A DNA stretch of 64,000 nt from positions 1 to 64,000 of the forward strand of contig JAPZUA010000001.1 in NCBI GenBank assembly GCA_027532905.1. The letters are read 5' to 3'. A program made the translations under genes and the position numbers. The stretch is from Magnetospirillum sp. (lineage in GTDB: Bacteria > Pseudomonadota > Alphaproteobacteria > CACIAM-22H2). This document shows positions 8,174-17,200 of this stretch, one piece after another; positions within the stretch are counted from its first letter, which is position 1; each line of letters begins with the position of its first letter. The notes under the pieces were generated by a model, which saw only the letters and a program-made list of their open reading frames with translations, made no database searches and was not told the DNA's origin.

Positions 8174-8994
8174 GCTTCAAAAACTTCGACGCCCACGCCT
8201 ATCGCGCGACGCACTTTCTTTGGGCGGTCGAAGGCAAAGTCGCGACTGTGACACTGAACCGACCCGAGCGTAAAAATCCGCTGACTTTCGAAAGCTATGC
8301 CGAATTGCGCGACCTGTTCGTTAGCCTCGTCGATTGCCGCGAGATAAAGGCCGTCGTGATCACGGGTGCCGGCGACAATTTCTGTTCGGGCGGCGACGTG
8401 CACGAAATCATCGGCCCGCTCGTCGGCATGGAAATGCCCGACCTGCTGCGCTTCACGCGGCTGACGGGCGATCTCGTTCGCGCAATCCGCACCTGTCCGC
8501 AAACAGTCGTCGCTGCGATCGACGGCGTGTGTGCGGGTGCCGGTGCAGCCATCGCCATGGCGGCGGACCTGCGCTTCGGCACCGAGCGTGCGAAGGTCGC
8601 TTATCTGTTCGTGCGCGTCGGATTGGCGGGCTGCGACATGGGTGCTTGCAGCATCCTGCCGCGCATCATCGGCCAGGGGCGGGCAGCCGAACTCCTCTAT
8701 ACCGGGCGCAGCCTCGCAGGCCCCGAGGGCGAACGCTGGGGTTTTTTCAATCGCCTCTGCGCGCCCGAAACGCTGCTGGCGGAAGCACACGCCTTTGCCA
8801 AAGACCTCGCCGACGGCCCGACCTTTGCACACGCGATGACCAAGACGGCACTCGACCATCAATGGAACATGAGCGTGTCGCAAGCCATCGAAGCCGAAGC
8901 GCAAGCGCAAGCAATCTGCATGCAGACTGAAGATTTCGCGCGCGCCTATCGCGCGTTCGCCGCCAAACAAAAACCCGTCTTCGAGGGCAATTGA
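8170..8994 (+). CDS. Enoyl-CoA hydratase/isomerase family protein, atypical active site
   Basis: The 274-residue crotonase-fold protein carries the oxyanion-hole segment [11 protein letters not shown] and the second family segment [20 protein letters not shown]. The two acidic residues expected in classical hydratases are not at their usual places: the first site reads [10 protein letters not shown] and the second [16 protein letters not shown], so Asp replaces Glu in the second. The crotonase fold also serves hydrolases, isomerases and C-C cleavage, so the reaction need not be hydration. Its place between the MarR gene and the acyl-CoA dehydrogenase, with ATGA/TGATG overlaps on both sides, ties it to the CoA-thioester pathway. 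Confidence 0.85.
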   Translation: MSFKNFDAHAYRATHFLWAVEGKVATVTLNRPERKNPLTFESYAELRDLFVSLVDCREIKAVVITGAGDNFCSGGDVHEIIGPLVGMEMPDLLRFTRLTGDLVRAIRTCPQTVVAAIDGVCAGAGAAIAMAADLRFGTERAKVAYLFVRVGLAGCDMGACSILPRIIGQGRAAELLYTGRSLAGPEGERWGFFNRLCAPETLLAEAHAFAKDLADGPTFAHAMTKTALDHQWNMSVSQAIEAEAQAQAICMQTEDFARAYRAFAAKQKPVFEGN

Positions 8995-10160
8995 TGGCGG
9001 ACCGCTCGTACCTCGTCTGGCCGTTTTTCGATGAGCGCCACCGCGCACTTGCCGCAAGGTTGGACGCGTTCGGGCGCCATGTCGTAGAGCCGCGCGCTTC
9101 CGACCATGGCGATGCCGACGCGCTTACCAAAGAATTCGCACGCATGTTGGCGACGGCCGGTCTCCTCGACGTTGCGGTCCCGGCTGAAAAACACGATGTG
9201 CGCAGCCTGTGCTTGGCCCGCGAGCATCTCGCCTATCACTCCGGTCTCGCCGATTTTGCATTCGCCATGCAAGGCCTCGGTACGGGGCCGATCCTGCTGT
9301 TCGGCACGGACGCGCAGAAGGCAACCTATCTGCCCGCCGTGCGCGCAGGCGAAAATCTCGCGGCCTTTGCATTGTCGGAGCCGGAGGGCGGTTCGGACGT
9401 CTCGGCCCTGCGGCTCCAGGCGACACGCAGCGGCAACGGCTATGTGCTCGACGGGCGCAAGACCTGGATCTCGAACGGCGGCATTGCCGGACACTATGTC
9501 GTGTTCGCGCGCACGGGCGAGGCGCCGGGTGCCAAGGGGCTGTCGGCGTTTGTCGTCGATGCGGACCAGCGAGGGCTTGCGATCGAAGCGCGCATCGAGA
9601 CGATCGCACCGCATCCGCTTGCCACGCTACGCTTCGACAAGGCGTTTGTGCCCGCCGATGCGATGCTCGGGCAGCCCGGCGACGGCTTCAAGATCGCGAT
9701 GGCAACGCTCGACATCTTCCGCTCGACCGTGGCGGCCGCCGCCCTCGGTTTTGCGCGCCGCGCCCTCGACGAGGCTTTGGCCTACACGCGTACGCGCGAA
9801 GCCTTCGGCAGCAAGCTTGCCGACTTCCAACTCACGCAAGCCGCCCTTGCCGACATGGCAACCGAGATCGATGCAGCAGCCCTGCTCGTCTACCGCGCCG
9901 CTTGGACCAAGGACGTGCAAGGTGTGCGCGTCACGCGCGAAGCCTCGATGGCCAAGCTCTACGCGACCGAGATGGCGCAACGTGCGGCCGACCGCGCCGT
10001 GCAATTGCACGGCGGCCAGGGCGTGGTCGCAGGCAACGTCGTCGAGCGGCTGTATCGCGAGGTGCGGGCCCTTCGCATCTACGAAGGGACGAGCGAGATC
10101 CAGAAACTCGTGATCGCTAGCCAGACATTGGCCGCCTTCGCGGCGGAGAAAGGCGCATGA
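8994..10160 (+). CDS. Acyl-CoA dehydrogenase
   Basis: The 388-residue FAD enzyme has the acyl-CoA dehydrogenase signatures [36 protein letters not shown] and QLHGGQGVV. Near the C-terminus [13 protein letters not shown] supplies the catalytic Glu of the short/medium-chain group. It would introduce an alpha,beta double bond into an acyl- or alicyclic-CoA and pass electrons to ETF, whose genes are not in the window. ATG 8994 overlaps the previous stop as TGATG; a TTG one codon earlier is less likely. The N-terminus ([15 protein letters not shown]) resembles dehydrogenases found in anthraniloyl/benzoyl-CoA-type clusters more than fatty-acid enzymes, but the substrate is inferred. Confidence 0.9.
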   Translation: MADRSYLVWPFFDERHRALAARLDAFGRHVVEPRASDHGDADALTKEFARMLATAGLLDVAVPAEKHDVRSLCLAREHLAYHSGLADFAFAMQGLGTGPILLFGTDAQKATYLPAVRAGENLAAFALSEPEGGSDVSALRLQATRSGNGYVLDGRKTWISNGGIAGHYVVFARTGEAPGAKGLSAFVVDADQRGLAIEARIETIAPHPLATLRFDKAFVPADAMLGQPGDGFKIAMATLDIFRSTVAAAALGFARRALDEALAYTRTREAFGSKLADFQLTQAALADMATEIDAAALLVYRAAWTKDVQGVRVTREASMAKLYATEMAQRAADRAVQLHGGQGVVAGNVVERLYREVRALRIYEGTSEIQKLVIASQTLAAFAAEKGA

Positions 10161-11608
10161 AGCTGCTCGAACCCTTGCGCGTCGGCACCATGACGCTGCC
10201 CAACCGCGTGCTCGTCCCCGCCATGGTTACGCGCCTGTCCGGCGAAGATGGCTATGTAAACGAAGGCATCGTCGAGCGCTATGTGCGTTACGCAAAGGGC
10301 CATGTCGGGCTCATCGTGGTCGAAGCCATGGCCGTGCACGAGGCGAAGTCGGGGCCGCTCTTGCGCCTGTCGCGCGACGAGTTTGTGCCAGGCCATCGCG
10401 ATCTTGTGGCGCGCGTGCACGATGCGGGCCCGTCCAAGATCGTGCCGCAGATCATCCATTTCATGAAAGTGGCGCGCTCGGGCTGGCGCCAGACGATCGA
10501 CCAGCTGTCGCTTCAAGAAATCGACGCGATTGTCGATGCGTTCGCCGCCGCTGCGGGCCGTGCGCGCGAAGCGGGCTACGACGGCGTGGAACTCCACTCG
10601 GCGCACGCCTACACGCTGTCCTCGTTCCTGTCGCGGCGCAACATGCGGCGCGACGAATATGACGGGCGCACGCTCGAAGGCCGCTTGCGCCTGTTTGGCC
10701 GCGTGATGGCGCGCGTGCGCGAGACGGTCGGCAAGGACTGGCCTGTCGGCGTGCGTTTCCTCGCCGAAGAAGCGATAAAAGACGGCTACGCACTTCCCGA
10801 CAGCCAACGCATTGCGCTGCGGATGGCGCAGCTTGGCGTCGACTACATCTCGCTGTCGGTCGGCGGCAAGTTCGAAGACGCGGTCCACAAAGAAGGTTCG
10901 CCGCTATATCCCTACACGGGCTATTCGGGCGACCGTTGTATGCCGGGCGAAGCCTACCCGCCCTTGCCGCATGCGCATCTGGCCGCCGGCATCAAAGCCT
11001 TCATCAACAAACACGGCTACGATATCCCGGTCGCCTCGGTCGGCAAGATCAGCGATCCCGCCGACGCCGAGCGTCTGCTCGCAACCGGCCAGGCCGACAT
11101 GATCGGCATGGCGCGCCAATTGCTGGCAGATCCGGACTGGGTCAAGAAAGTGGCCGACGGCCGCAGCGACGCGATTCTGCGCTGCATCTACTGCAACGTT
11201 TGCAAACAGCTCGACGAAAATTTCAAACTCGTGAGCTGCTTCCTGTGGCCCAAGGGCTTGACGCAAGCGCCCGTCGACGATCCCACGCGCGAAGCGCCGC
11301 AATGGCCGACCGAAGGGGCCACACTCACAGCGACAGTCGAAAACGGCGTGGTGCGGCTGGCCTGGAAGAAGGCGCTCGGCAAAATCGCGGGCTACGACAT
11401 CCATCGCGCCGAAGCGGGCGGCGAAACGGCCATCGTCGAGGCAGTCAAGAGCACCAAACATGCCGACAAGCTCGTCTTGGGCGGCCTTGCCTACAGCTAT
11501 TACGTGACCGCCTACGACGAAAACGGCCGCCACAGCGCGCCGTCGAACGTCGTCGCCGTCGATCCTGCCCTCCCCCATTTCGAAATCGCCGGACCCGCCC
11601 ATGTCTGA
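10157..11608 (+). CDS. Old-yellow-enzyme NADH:flavin oxidoreductase with Fe-S motif and C-terminal FN3 domain
   Basis: The 483-residue protein has an FMN-binding TIM barrel of the 2,4-dienoyl-CoA reductase type (residues 1-~340; [52 protein letters not shown]). Four cysteines (343, 346, 349, 361) resemble the 4Fe-4S ligand set, but with Cys-x2-Cys-x2-Cys in place of the usual x3 gap. Dienoyl-CoA reductases continue with a flavodoxin-like and an FAD/NADPH domain. Here those are absent and residues ~388-470 instead look like a fibronectin III domain ([36 protein letters not shown]). It may reduce an unsaturated or dearomatised acyl-CoA. Both ends overlap neighbouring genes. Confidence 0.85.
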   Translation: MKLLEPLRVGTMTLPNRVLVPAMVTRLSGEDGYVNEGIVERYVRYAKGHVGLIVVEAMAVHEAKSGPLLRLSRDEFVPGHRDLVARVHDAGPSKIVPQIIHFMKVARSGWRQTIDQLSLQEIDAIVDAFAAAAGRAREAGYDGVELHSAHAYTLSSFLSRRNMRRDEYDGRTLEGRLRLFGRVMARVRETVGKDWPVGVRFLAEEAIKDGYALPDSQRIALRMAQLGVDYISLSVGGKFEDAVHKEGSPLYPYTGYSGDRCMPGEAYPPLPHAHLAAGIKAFINKHGYDIPVASVGKISDPADAERLLATGQADMIGMARQLLADPDWVKKVADGRSDAILRCIYCNVCKQLDENFKLVSCFLWPKGLTQAPVDDPTREAPQWPTEGATLTATVENGVVRLAWKKALGKIAGYDIHRAEAGGETAIVEAVKSTKHADKLVLGGLAYSYYVTAYDENGRHSAPSNVVAVDPALPHFEIAGPAHV

Positions 11609-13241
11609 GCCGCTTCGCCTGTCGCCCTCTGCCCATCTCGACGATTTCGCGCGCCGCAATCTGCCGCCACAATCGGCATGGCCCGAAATGTTTTTTGCGT
11701 TGCCGGAGCTTTACTACCCGCCCCGTCTCAACGCGGCGGTCGAGTTGCTCGACGCGGCCGTTGCACGCGGCTGGGGCGGGCGCGCCTGCATCCGCTTCGG
11801 TACGCACGTGTGGAGCTATGCCGATCTGCTCGCGCACGCCAACCGCATCGCGCGCGTGCTCGTCGAAGATTGCGGCCTCAAGCCCGGCAATCGCGTGCTG
11901 TTGCGCAGTGCCAACAACCCGATGATGGTTGCGTGCTGGTTTGCGGTTTTGAAAGCAGGCGGCATTGCCGTCGCCACGATGCCGCTGCTGCGCGCCAAGG
12001 AGCTGACTTACATCCTGCAGAAGGCCGAAATCGCGCTCGCTCTGTGCGACGTGCGCTTGGCCGACGAGATGGAGAAAGCCAAAGCGGCCGCCCCCATCTG
12101 CCGCGATATCGTCTATTTCAACGGCGATGCGTCGGACGGGCTCGAAAAGTGTGCGGCGGCAAAGCCCGCTTTGTTCGACAATTGCCCGACAGCCGCCGAC
12201 GACGTGGCGCTGATCGCCTTCACGTCGGGCACCACGGGCCCGGCCAAGGGCACGATGCATTTCCATCGCGACGTGATGGCGATCTGCGACGCGTTTCCGC
12301 GCTACGTGCTGAAACCCACGCCGGACGACATCTTCACGGGCTCGCCGCCGCTTGCCTTCACGTTCGGGCTTGGCGGCCTTGTAACGTTCCCGATGCGCTT
12401 CGGCGCTTCGACGTTGCTGGCCGAGCGCGCCTCGCCCGACGCCGTGCCGCAGATCGTGTCGGACGGCAAGGCGACGATCCTGTTCACCGCACCCACCGCC
12501 TATCGCGCGATCGCCGACAATGCCGACGCCAAAGCATTCGCCACGTTGCGCCGCGGCGTATCGGCGGGCGAGCATCTGCCCAAAGCCACGTTTGAATCCT
12601 GGGAGCGTTTCTGCGGCGTGCGGCTCATCGACGGGCTCGGAGCCACCGAGATGCTGCATATCTTCGTGGCGGCCGCCCCTGAAGACATGATCGCGGGCGC
12701 CACAGGCCGCGCCATTCCGGGTTATGCCGCCTGCATCCTCGGCGAAGACGGCACGCCCTTGCCGCCCGGCGAGGTTGGGCGCTTAGCCGTGCGCGGTCCC
12801 ACCGGCTGCCGCTATCTGGCCGACCCCGAGCGCCAGGCCAAATACGTGCAGAACGGCTGGAACCTCACGGGCGATGCCTACAAAATGGATGAGCGCGGCT
12901 ATTTCTGGTACCAGGCACGCACCGACGACATGATCGTAACGGCCGGATACAATGTGTCGGGCCCCGAGGTCGAAAGCGTGCTGATCGAACACCCGAAGGT
13001 GCGCGAATGTGCGGTCGTGGGCGTGGCCGACACAGAACGCGGCACGATCGTCAAAGCCTTCGTCGTGCTGCGCGACGCCAATCAAGCCGATGCGGCGACG
13101 GTCAAAGAACTGCAGGACCACGTAAAAGCGACCATCGCCCCCTACAAATATCCGCGCGCCATCGAATTCCTCGAAACATTGCCGCGCACCGAAACCGGCA
13201 AAGTGCAGCGCTTCCGCCTGCGCGAACCTGCGAAAGCCTGA
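11601..13241 (+). CDS. 2-Aminobenzoate/benzoate-type CoA ligase
   Basis: The 546-residue ANL-family enzyme activates a carboxylic acid as acyl-AMP and then as a CoA thioester. The AMP-binding P-loop AFTSGTTGPAKGTMHFHRD, the LIDGLGATEMLHIF motif, the hinge region (YFWYQARTDDMI then VTAGYNVSGPEVE) and the C-terminal catalytic Lys in PRTETGKVQRF are all present. The N-terminus SAHLDDFARRNLPP is, as far as I recall, a hallmark of the aminobenzoate-CoA ligase subgroup. This gene sets the expected substrate class for the operon: an aromatic or cyclic carboxylate such as anthranilate. It overlaps the OYE gene by eight bases. Precise substrate is not decided by sequence. Confidence 0.85.
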   Translation: MSEPLRLSPSAHLDDFARRNLPPQSAWPEMFFALPELYYPPRLNAAVELLDAAVARGWGGRACIRFGTHVWSYADLLAHANRIARVLVEDCGLKPGNRVLLRSANNPMMVACWFAVLKAGGIAVATMPLLRAKELTYILQKAEIALALCDVRLADEMEKAKAAAPICRDIVYFNGDASDGLEKCAAAKPALFDNCPTAADDVALIAFTSGTTGPAKGTMHFHRDVMAICDAFPRYVLKPTPDDIFTGSPPLAFTFGLGGLVTFPMRFGASTLLAERASPDAVPQIVSDGKATILFTAPTAYRAIADNADAKAFATLRRGVSAGEHLPKATFESWERFCGVRLIDGLGATEMLHIFVAAAPEDMIAGATGRAIPGYAACILGEDGTPLPPGEVGRLAVRGPTGCRYLADPERQAKYVQNGWNLTGDAYKMDERGYFWYQARTDDMIVTAGYNVSGPEVESVLIEHPKVRECAVVGVADTERGTIVKAFVVLRDANQADAATVKELQDHVKATIAPYKYPRAIEFLETLPRTETGKVQRFRLREPAKA

Positions 13242-13303
13242 CCTTGCCGCCAAACAGTCCGCCTGCGAAACTCCGCTCATAACCAAAAACAGGGAGCCTC
13301 GAC

Positions 13304-14488
13304 ATGAAATACAAAACACTCTTCGCCGCCCTGGCCCTGACGGCTTCGGCCGCGCTGGTCCAGCCGGCGAGCGCCCAGCAAGGCGTCAAGATCGGCCTCA
13401 TCACGACGCAGTCCGGCCCCAATGCCGGCCTTGGCCGCGACATGGTCGACGGCTTCAACCTCGCCATTCGCCACGCGGGCGGGCGGTTGGGTGGTGTGCC
13501 GACCGAACTCATCGTCGGCGACGACCAGTTCCGTCCCGATGCCGGCAAGGCGCTGGCCGAACGCATGGTCCAGCGCGACCGCGTCGACATCGTGACGGGC
13601 GTCATCTTCTCGAACATCATGCTCGCCCTGTCGGACACGGTCCTCAAGGATCGCCGCGGCGTGTTTCTGGTGTCGGGCAATGCGGGTCCGTCGGAACTCG
13701 CGGGCAAGGACTGCAACCCGAACTTCTTCTCGGCCTCGTGGCAGAACGACAATACGCACGAAGCCATGGGCCAGCACATGACGAACGCCGGCATCAAGCG
13801 CGCCTACATCATGGCGCCGAACTATCCGGCCGGCCGCGACGCGCTCGCGGGCTTCAAGCGCTTCTTCAAGGGCGAAGTGGTGGCCGAAGTCTACACGCAG
13901 CTCGGCCAGACCGACTATGCGGCCGAACTCGCGGCCCTGCGCGCCGCACGGCCCGAAGCCACCTACATCTTCTATCCGGGCGGCATGGGTGTGGCTTACA
14001 TCCGCCAATACGCGCAGCTCGGCCTCATGCAGCAGATCCCGCTGTTTGCGCCGTCGTTCTCGGCCGACCAGACGATTCTGCCCGGCGTAGGCGATGCCGC
14101 CATCGGCATGTTCTCGTCGACCTTCTGGTCCGAAAGCCTCGGCAACCCGGCCAACGAGAAGTTCGTCGCCGATTTCGAAGCGGCCTACAACCGCATCCCG
14201 AGCCCCTATGCGGCCCAGAGCTACGACGCGGCAATGATGATCGACGCCGCCCTCAAGGCGACCGGCGGCAGCCTTGCCAACAAGGACGCGTTCCGCAACG
14301 CGCTGCGCACCGCCAACTTCCAGTCCGTGCGCGGCCCCTTCAAGTTCAACACCAACCACTTCCCGATCCAGAACTACTACCTGACGCAGATCGGCAAGGA
14401 CGAGAGGGGCCGCCTCGTGAACCAGATGCGCGGCATCATCTTCTCGGGCCATGCCGACGCCTATGTCGGCCAGTGCAAGATGAAGTGA
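13304..14488 (+). CDS. Branched-chain-type ABC transporter substrate-binding protein
   Basis: The 394-residue periplasmic protein has a signal peptide (residues 1-24, ending PASA) and the Peripla_BP_6 fold (VKIGLITTQSGPNAGLG start, IVTGVIFSNI, VSGNAGPSELAG). Family members near aromatic-acid genes bind aromatic carboxylates rather than leucine, and that is the likely role here. A ribosome-binding site (AGGGAG) precedes the start, 62 bases after the CoA ligase. A strong hairpin follows, probably a partial terminator giving more binding protein than permease. Confidence 0.88.
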   Translation: MKYKTLFAALALTASAALVQPASAQQGVKIGLITTQSGPNAGLGRDMVDGFNLAIRHAGGRLGGVPTELIVGDDQFRPDAGKALAERMVQRDRVDIVTGVIFSNIMLALSDTVLKDRRGVFLVSGNAGPSELAGKDCNPNFFSASWQNDNTHEAMGQHMTNAGIKRAYIMAPNYPAGRDALAGFKRFFKGEVVAEVYTQLGQTDYAAELAALRAARPEATYIFYPGGMGVAYIRQYAQLGLMQQIPLFAPSFSADQTILPGVGDAAIGMFSSTFWSESLGNPANEKFVADFEAAYNRIPSPYAAQSYDAAMMIDAALKATGGSLANKDAFRNALRTANFQSVRGPFKFNTNHFPIQNYYLTQIGKDERGRLVNQMRGIIFSGHADAYVGQCKMK

Positions 14489-14497
14489 GCTAAACGC

Positions 14498-14538
14498 CGC
14501 CCCTCGCCGTTCCAAAGACGGCGAGGGGCGCTTCTTTT
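14498..14538 (+). terminator. Intra-operon terminator/attenuator after the binding-protein gene
   Basis: A perfect 13-bp stem (14498-14510 with 14518-14530) with loop TCCAAAG is followed by cttctttt. It sits between the binding protein and the permease. In ABC operons such hairpins usually stabilise the upstream message and reduce read-through. Confidence 0.85.
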
Positions 14539-14554
14539 CCGGAACGATTGCGCC

Positions 14555-15442
14555 TTGTCCCTTCTTCTTTTCCTCGAACAGACGCTCAACGGCCTGCAAC
14601 TGGGCGTGACGCTGTTTTTGATGGCCGCCGGCCTTACGCTGGTATTCGGCATCATGAACATGGTCAATCTGGCGCACGGCTCGCTCTACATGATCGGTGC
14701 CTTTTTCGCCGCAAGCTTTACGCAATGGACGGGCAGCTTCTTCCTCGCATTGCCGCTCGCGATCCTGTCGACGTTCGTCGTCGGCGTGCTGGTCGAAGCG
14801 ATTGCGCTGCGCACCCTTTATGCGCGCGACCATCTCGACCAGGTGCTCGCCACGTTCGGCCTCATACTTTTTTTCAACGAGCTCACCAAAATCGTCTGGG
14901 GCCCCATCTCGATTTTCATGGACGTGCCGCCGTTGCTGGCAGGCCGCGTCGAACTCATCGCGGGCGCACCCTACCCGGTCTATCGCCTGGCCGTGCTCGG
15001 CGTCGGGCTTGCGGTCGCACTCGGCCTCTGGTGGCTGATCGCGCGCACGCGCCTGGGCATGCTGATCCGCGCGGGCGCCTCGAACCGCGAAATGGTCGGC
15101 GCTTTGGGCGTGGATATCAGCCGGCTCTACATGCTCGTGTTCGGCCTCGGGGCGGCACTGGCGGCACTTGCCGGTGCGATGGCAGGTCCCATCTACGTCG
15201 TCGAGATCGGCATGGGCGACGCGATGCTGATCAAAACCTTCGTCGTGATCGTGATCGGCGGCATCGGCTCGATCCGGGGTGCGTTTGTGGCAGCCGTGAT
15301 CGTCGGCCTCGTCGATACGTTCGGGCGGATCGTTCCCGCCCAGCTTGGCCTGCCGACCGCGATCGCTGAAATGGCGATCTACATTCTGATGGCCTTCGTG
15401 CTGTTCTTCAAACCCACCGGCCTGTTTGCGGCACGCGCATGA
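14555..15442 (+). CDS. Branched-chain-type ABC transporter permease (LivH-like)
   Basis: The 295-residue hydrophobic protein has about eight membrane segments and the LivH signature regions (GLTLVFGIMNMVNLAHGSLYM near the N-terminus; GGIGSIRGAF near residue 240). It forms half of the transmembrane channel of the importer. The start is a TTG at 14555, chosen because SLLLFLEQTLNGLQLG is the usual beginning of this family; no ATG is available before the first membrane helix. It lies 66 bases after the binding-protein stop, past the hairpin, and overlaps the next permease by ATGA. Confidence 0.88.
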   Translation: MSLLLFLEQTLNGLQLGVTLFLMAAGLTLVFGIMNMVNLAHGSLYMIGAFFAASFTQWTGSFFLALPLAILSTFVVGVLVEAIALRTLYARDHLDQVLATFGLILFFNELTKIVWGPISIFMDVPPLLAGRVELIAGAPYPVYRLAVLGVGLAVALGLWWLIARTRLGMLIRAGASNREMVGALGVDISRLYMLVFGLGAALAALAGAMAGPIYVVEIGMGDAMLIKTFVVIVIGGIGSIRGAFVAAVIVGLVDTFGRIVPAQLGLPTAIAEMAIYILMAFVLFFKPTGLFAARA

Positions 15443-16440
15443 CTGCTTTTAAGCTCGACCGCCGGACTTGGTTTGTAATCGTGCTGCTGGCCGCCCTCGC
15501 GGCGCTGCCGCTCGTCGCGATCGCGACCGACAGCGACTACCAGATCGCGCAGTTCCGCCGCATTCTGATCTTCGCGATCGCGGCGGTGAGCCTCGATCTC
15601 ATTTTGGGTTATGGCGGCATGGTCAGCCTCGGCCATGCGGCGTTTTTCGGCGTCGGCGCCTATGTCGTCGCCATCTTGAACTGGCATGCCGCGCGCGAAG
15701 TGCCGCTGTTCGGCATGATGCTCGGCACGCACAATGTGCTGGTCACCTGGACGGCGGCGGTCGTGCTGTCGGGGGCACTTGCGTGCCTGATCGGGCTCGT
15801 GAGCCTGCGCACCACGGGCATTTATTTCATCATGATCACGCTCGCCTTCGCGCAGATGGTCTATTTCTTCTTTGTAAGCCTGCGCGCCTATGGCGGCGAC
15901 GACGGGCTGCGCTTCCCCGGCGACACCGTCGTTCTGGGCTTCATCGAAACCGAAAACGACGTGGCATTCTACTATCTCGTCTTCGCCATTTTGTGCGCCG
16001 TACTCTACGCAACGCGACGCCTCGTCAATTCGCGCTTCGGGCTCGTCGTGCAAGGTTGCCGCGAAAACGAACGCCGCATGAAAGCGCTCGGCTTCGCCAC
16101 GTTCCGCTACAAGCTTGCCTGCTTCGCTTTGGCGGGCGCACTCGCAGGGCTTGCGGGTGCGCTGTTCGCCGCCAACGAAAGCTATATCAGCCCGTCGATC
16201 ATGCATTGGACGCGCTCGGGCGATTTGATCGTGATGGTGGTGCTGGGCGGCATGGGCACGCTGGTCGGGCCCGTGGTGGGTGCGATCGCGTTCCTGTTCC
16301 TCGAAAAGACGCTGCCCGACTACACGGAGCACTGGATGGTCGTCTTCGGTCCGATCCTGCTGCTGCTCGTGCTATTCGCGCGCCGCGGCATCTTCGGCTG
16401 GTTCCTGCCCAAGGAGGATCGCCATGGCGGCGGCCACTGA
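15439..16440 (+). CDS. Branched-chain-type ABC transporter permease (LivM-like)
   Basis: The 333-residue membrane protein is the second permease of the importer. Family regions visible are YGGMVSLGHAAFFGVGAYV, the central TTGIYFIMITLAFAQMVYF and VLGGMGTLVGPVVGA. Eight or more hydrophobic segments are evident. The start overlaps the previous stop by ATGA, and the 3' end overlaps the ATPase gene by 17 bases, so the pair is translationally coupled. Confidence 0.9.
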   Translation: MTAFKLDRRTWFVIVLLAALAALPLVAIATDSDYQIAQFRRILIFAIAAVSLDLILGYGGMVSLGHAAFFGVGAYVVAILNWHAAREVPLFGMMLGTHNVLVTWTAAVVLSGALACLIGLVSLRTTGIYFIMITLAFAQMVYFFFVSLRAYGGDDGLRFPGDTVVLGFIETENDVAFYYLVFAILCAVLYATRRLVNSRFGLVVQGCRENERRMKALGFATFRYKLACFALAGALAGLAGALFAANESYISPSIMHWTRSGDLIVMVVLGGMGTLVGPVVGAIAFLFLEKTLPDYTEHWMVVFGPILLLLVLFARRGIFGWFLPKEDRHGGGH

Positions 16441-17200
16441 GCAGGGGACCACCGATACGCTGCTAGCCGTCGACGGGCTCGTGAAGCGCTTCGGCGGCTT
16501 GCTTGCGACCGACAACGTTTCGCTCGGCATTCGCGAAGGCGAAATCCACGCGATCATCGGCCCCAACGGAGCCGGCAAAACCACGCTGATTGCCCAGCTC
16601 GCGGGCGAGATTCTGCCCAATGCCGGATCCATCCGTTTTGCAGGATCCGATGTGACAGGCCTCACTGTCGATGCGCGCGCACGCCTCGGCATTGCGCGCT
16701 CCTACCAGATCACGCAGATCTTCAAAGGCTTCACCGCACTCGACAATGTCGCCATGGCCGTCCAGGCGCAGGACGGCCACTCGTTCCGCGCATGGGCGCC
16801 GGCTCGCGCGGACGAAACTTTGCGCAAACCTGCTACAGCGATCCTCGAGCGCGTCGGACTCGGTACCCGCAGCGACGTGCGTGCGGTCAACCTTGCGCAC
16901 GGCGAACAGCGCCAGCTCGAAATCGCAATGGCGCTCGCCACGCGCCCGCGCCTGCTGCTGCTCGACGAACCGATGGCCGGCATGGGCAAGGACGAGTCCG
17001 AGCGTATGACGGCTCTGCTCGCCAAACTCAAAGGCGAAGAAACGATCCTGCTGATCGAACACGACATGGACGTCGTGTTCGCGCTTGCCGACCGCATCAG
17101 CGTGCTGGTCTACGGCCGCGTGATCGCGACCGGCAAGCCCGACGAAATCCGCGCCAACCCGGACGTGCGCGCAGCCTATTTGGGCGACGGCGATGCTTGA
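16424..17200 (+). CDS. Branched-chain-type ABC transporter ATP-binding protein (LivG-like)
   Basis: The 258-residue ATPase has Walker A GPNGAGKTT, Walker B LLLLDEPMAGM and the switch His in LIEHDMD. The signature motif reads NLAHGEQRQLEIA, as usual for this family. ATG 16424 is preceded by AAGGAGG at 16411-16417, which decides the start over upstream in-frame codons inside the permease gene. It powers import together with the next gene. Confidence 0.92.
   Translation: MAAATEQGTTDTLLAVDGLVKRFGGLLATDNVSLGIREGEIHAIIGPNGAGKTTLIAQLAGEILPNAGSIRFAGSDVTGLTVDARARLGIARSYQITQIFKGFTALDNVAMAVQAQDGHSFRAWAPARADETLRKPATAILERVGLGTRSDVRAVNLAHGEQRQLEIAMALATRPRLLLLDEPMAGMGKDESERMTALLAKLKGEETILLIEHDMDVVFALADRISVLVYGRVIATGKPDEIRANPDVRAAYLGDGDA

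Noticed and set aside
13277-14833. A 518-codon minus-strand open frame over the ABC binding-protein gene
   Set aside because: The plus strand encodes an unmistakable Peripla_BP_6 protein with signal peptide; the opposite frame has no motif or ribosome-binding site.
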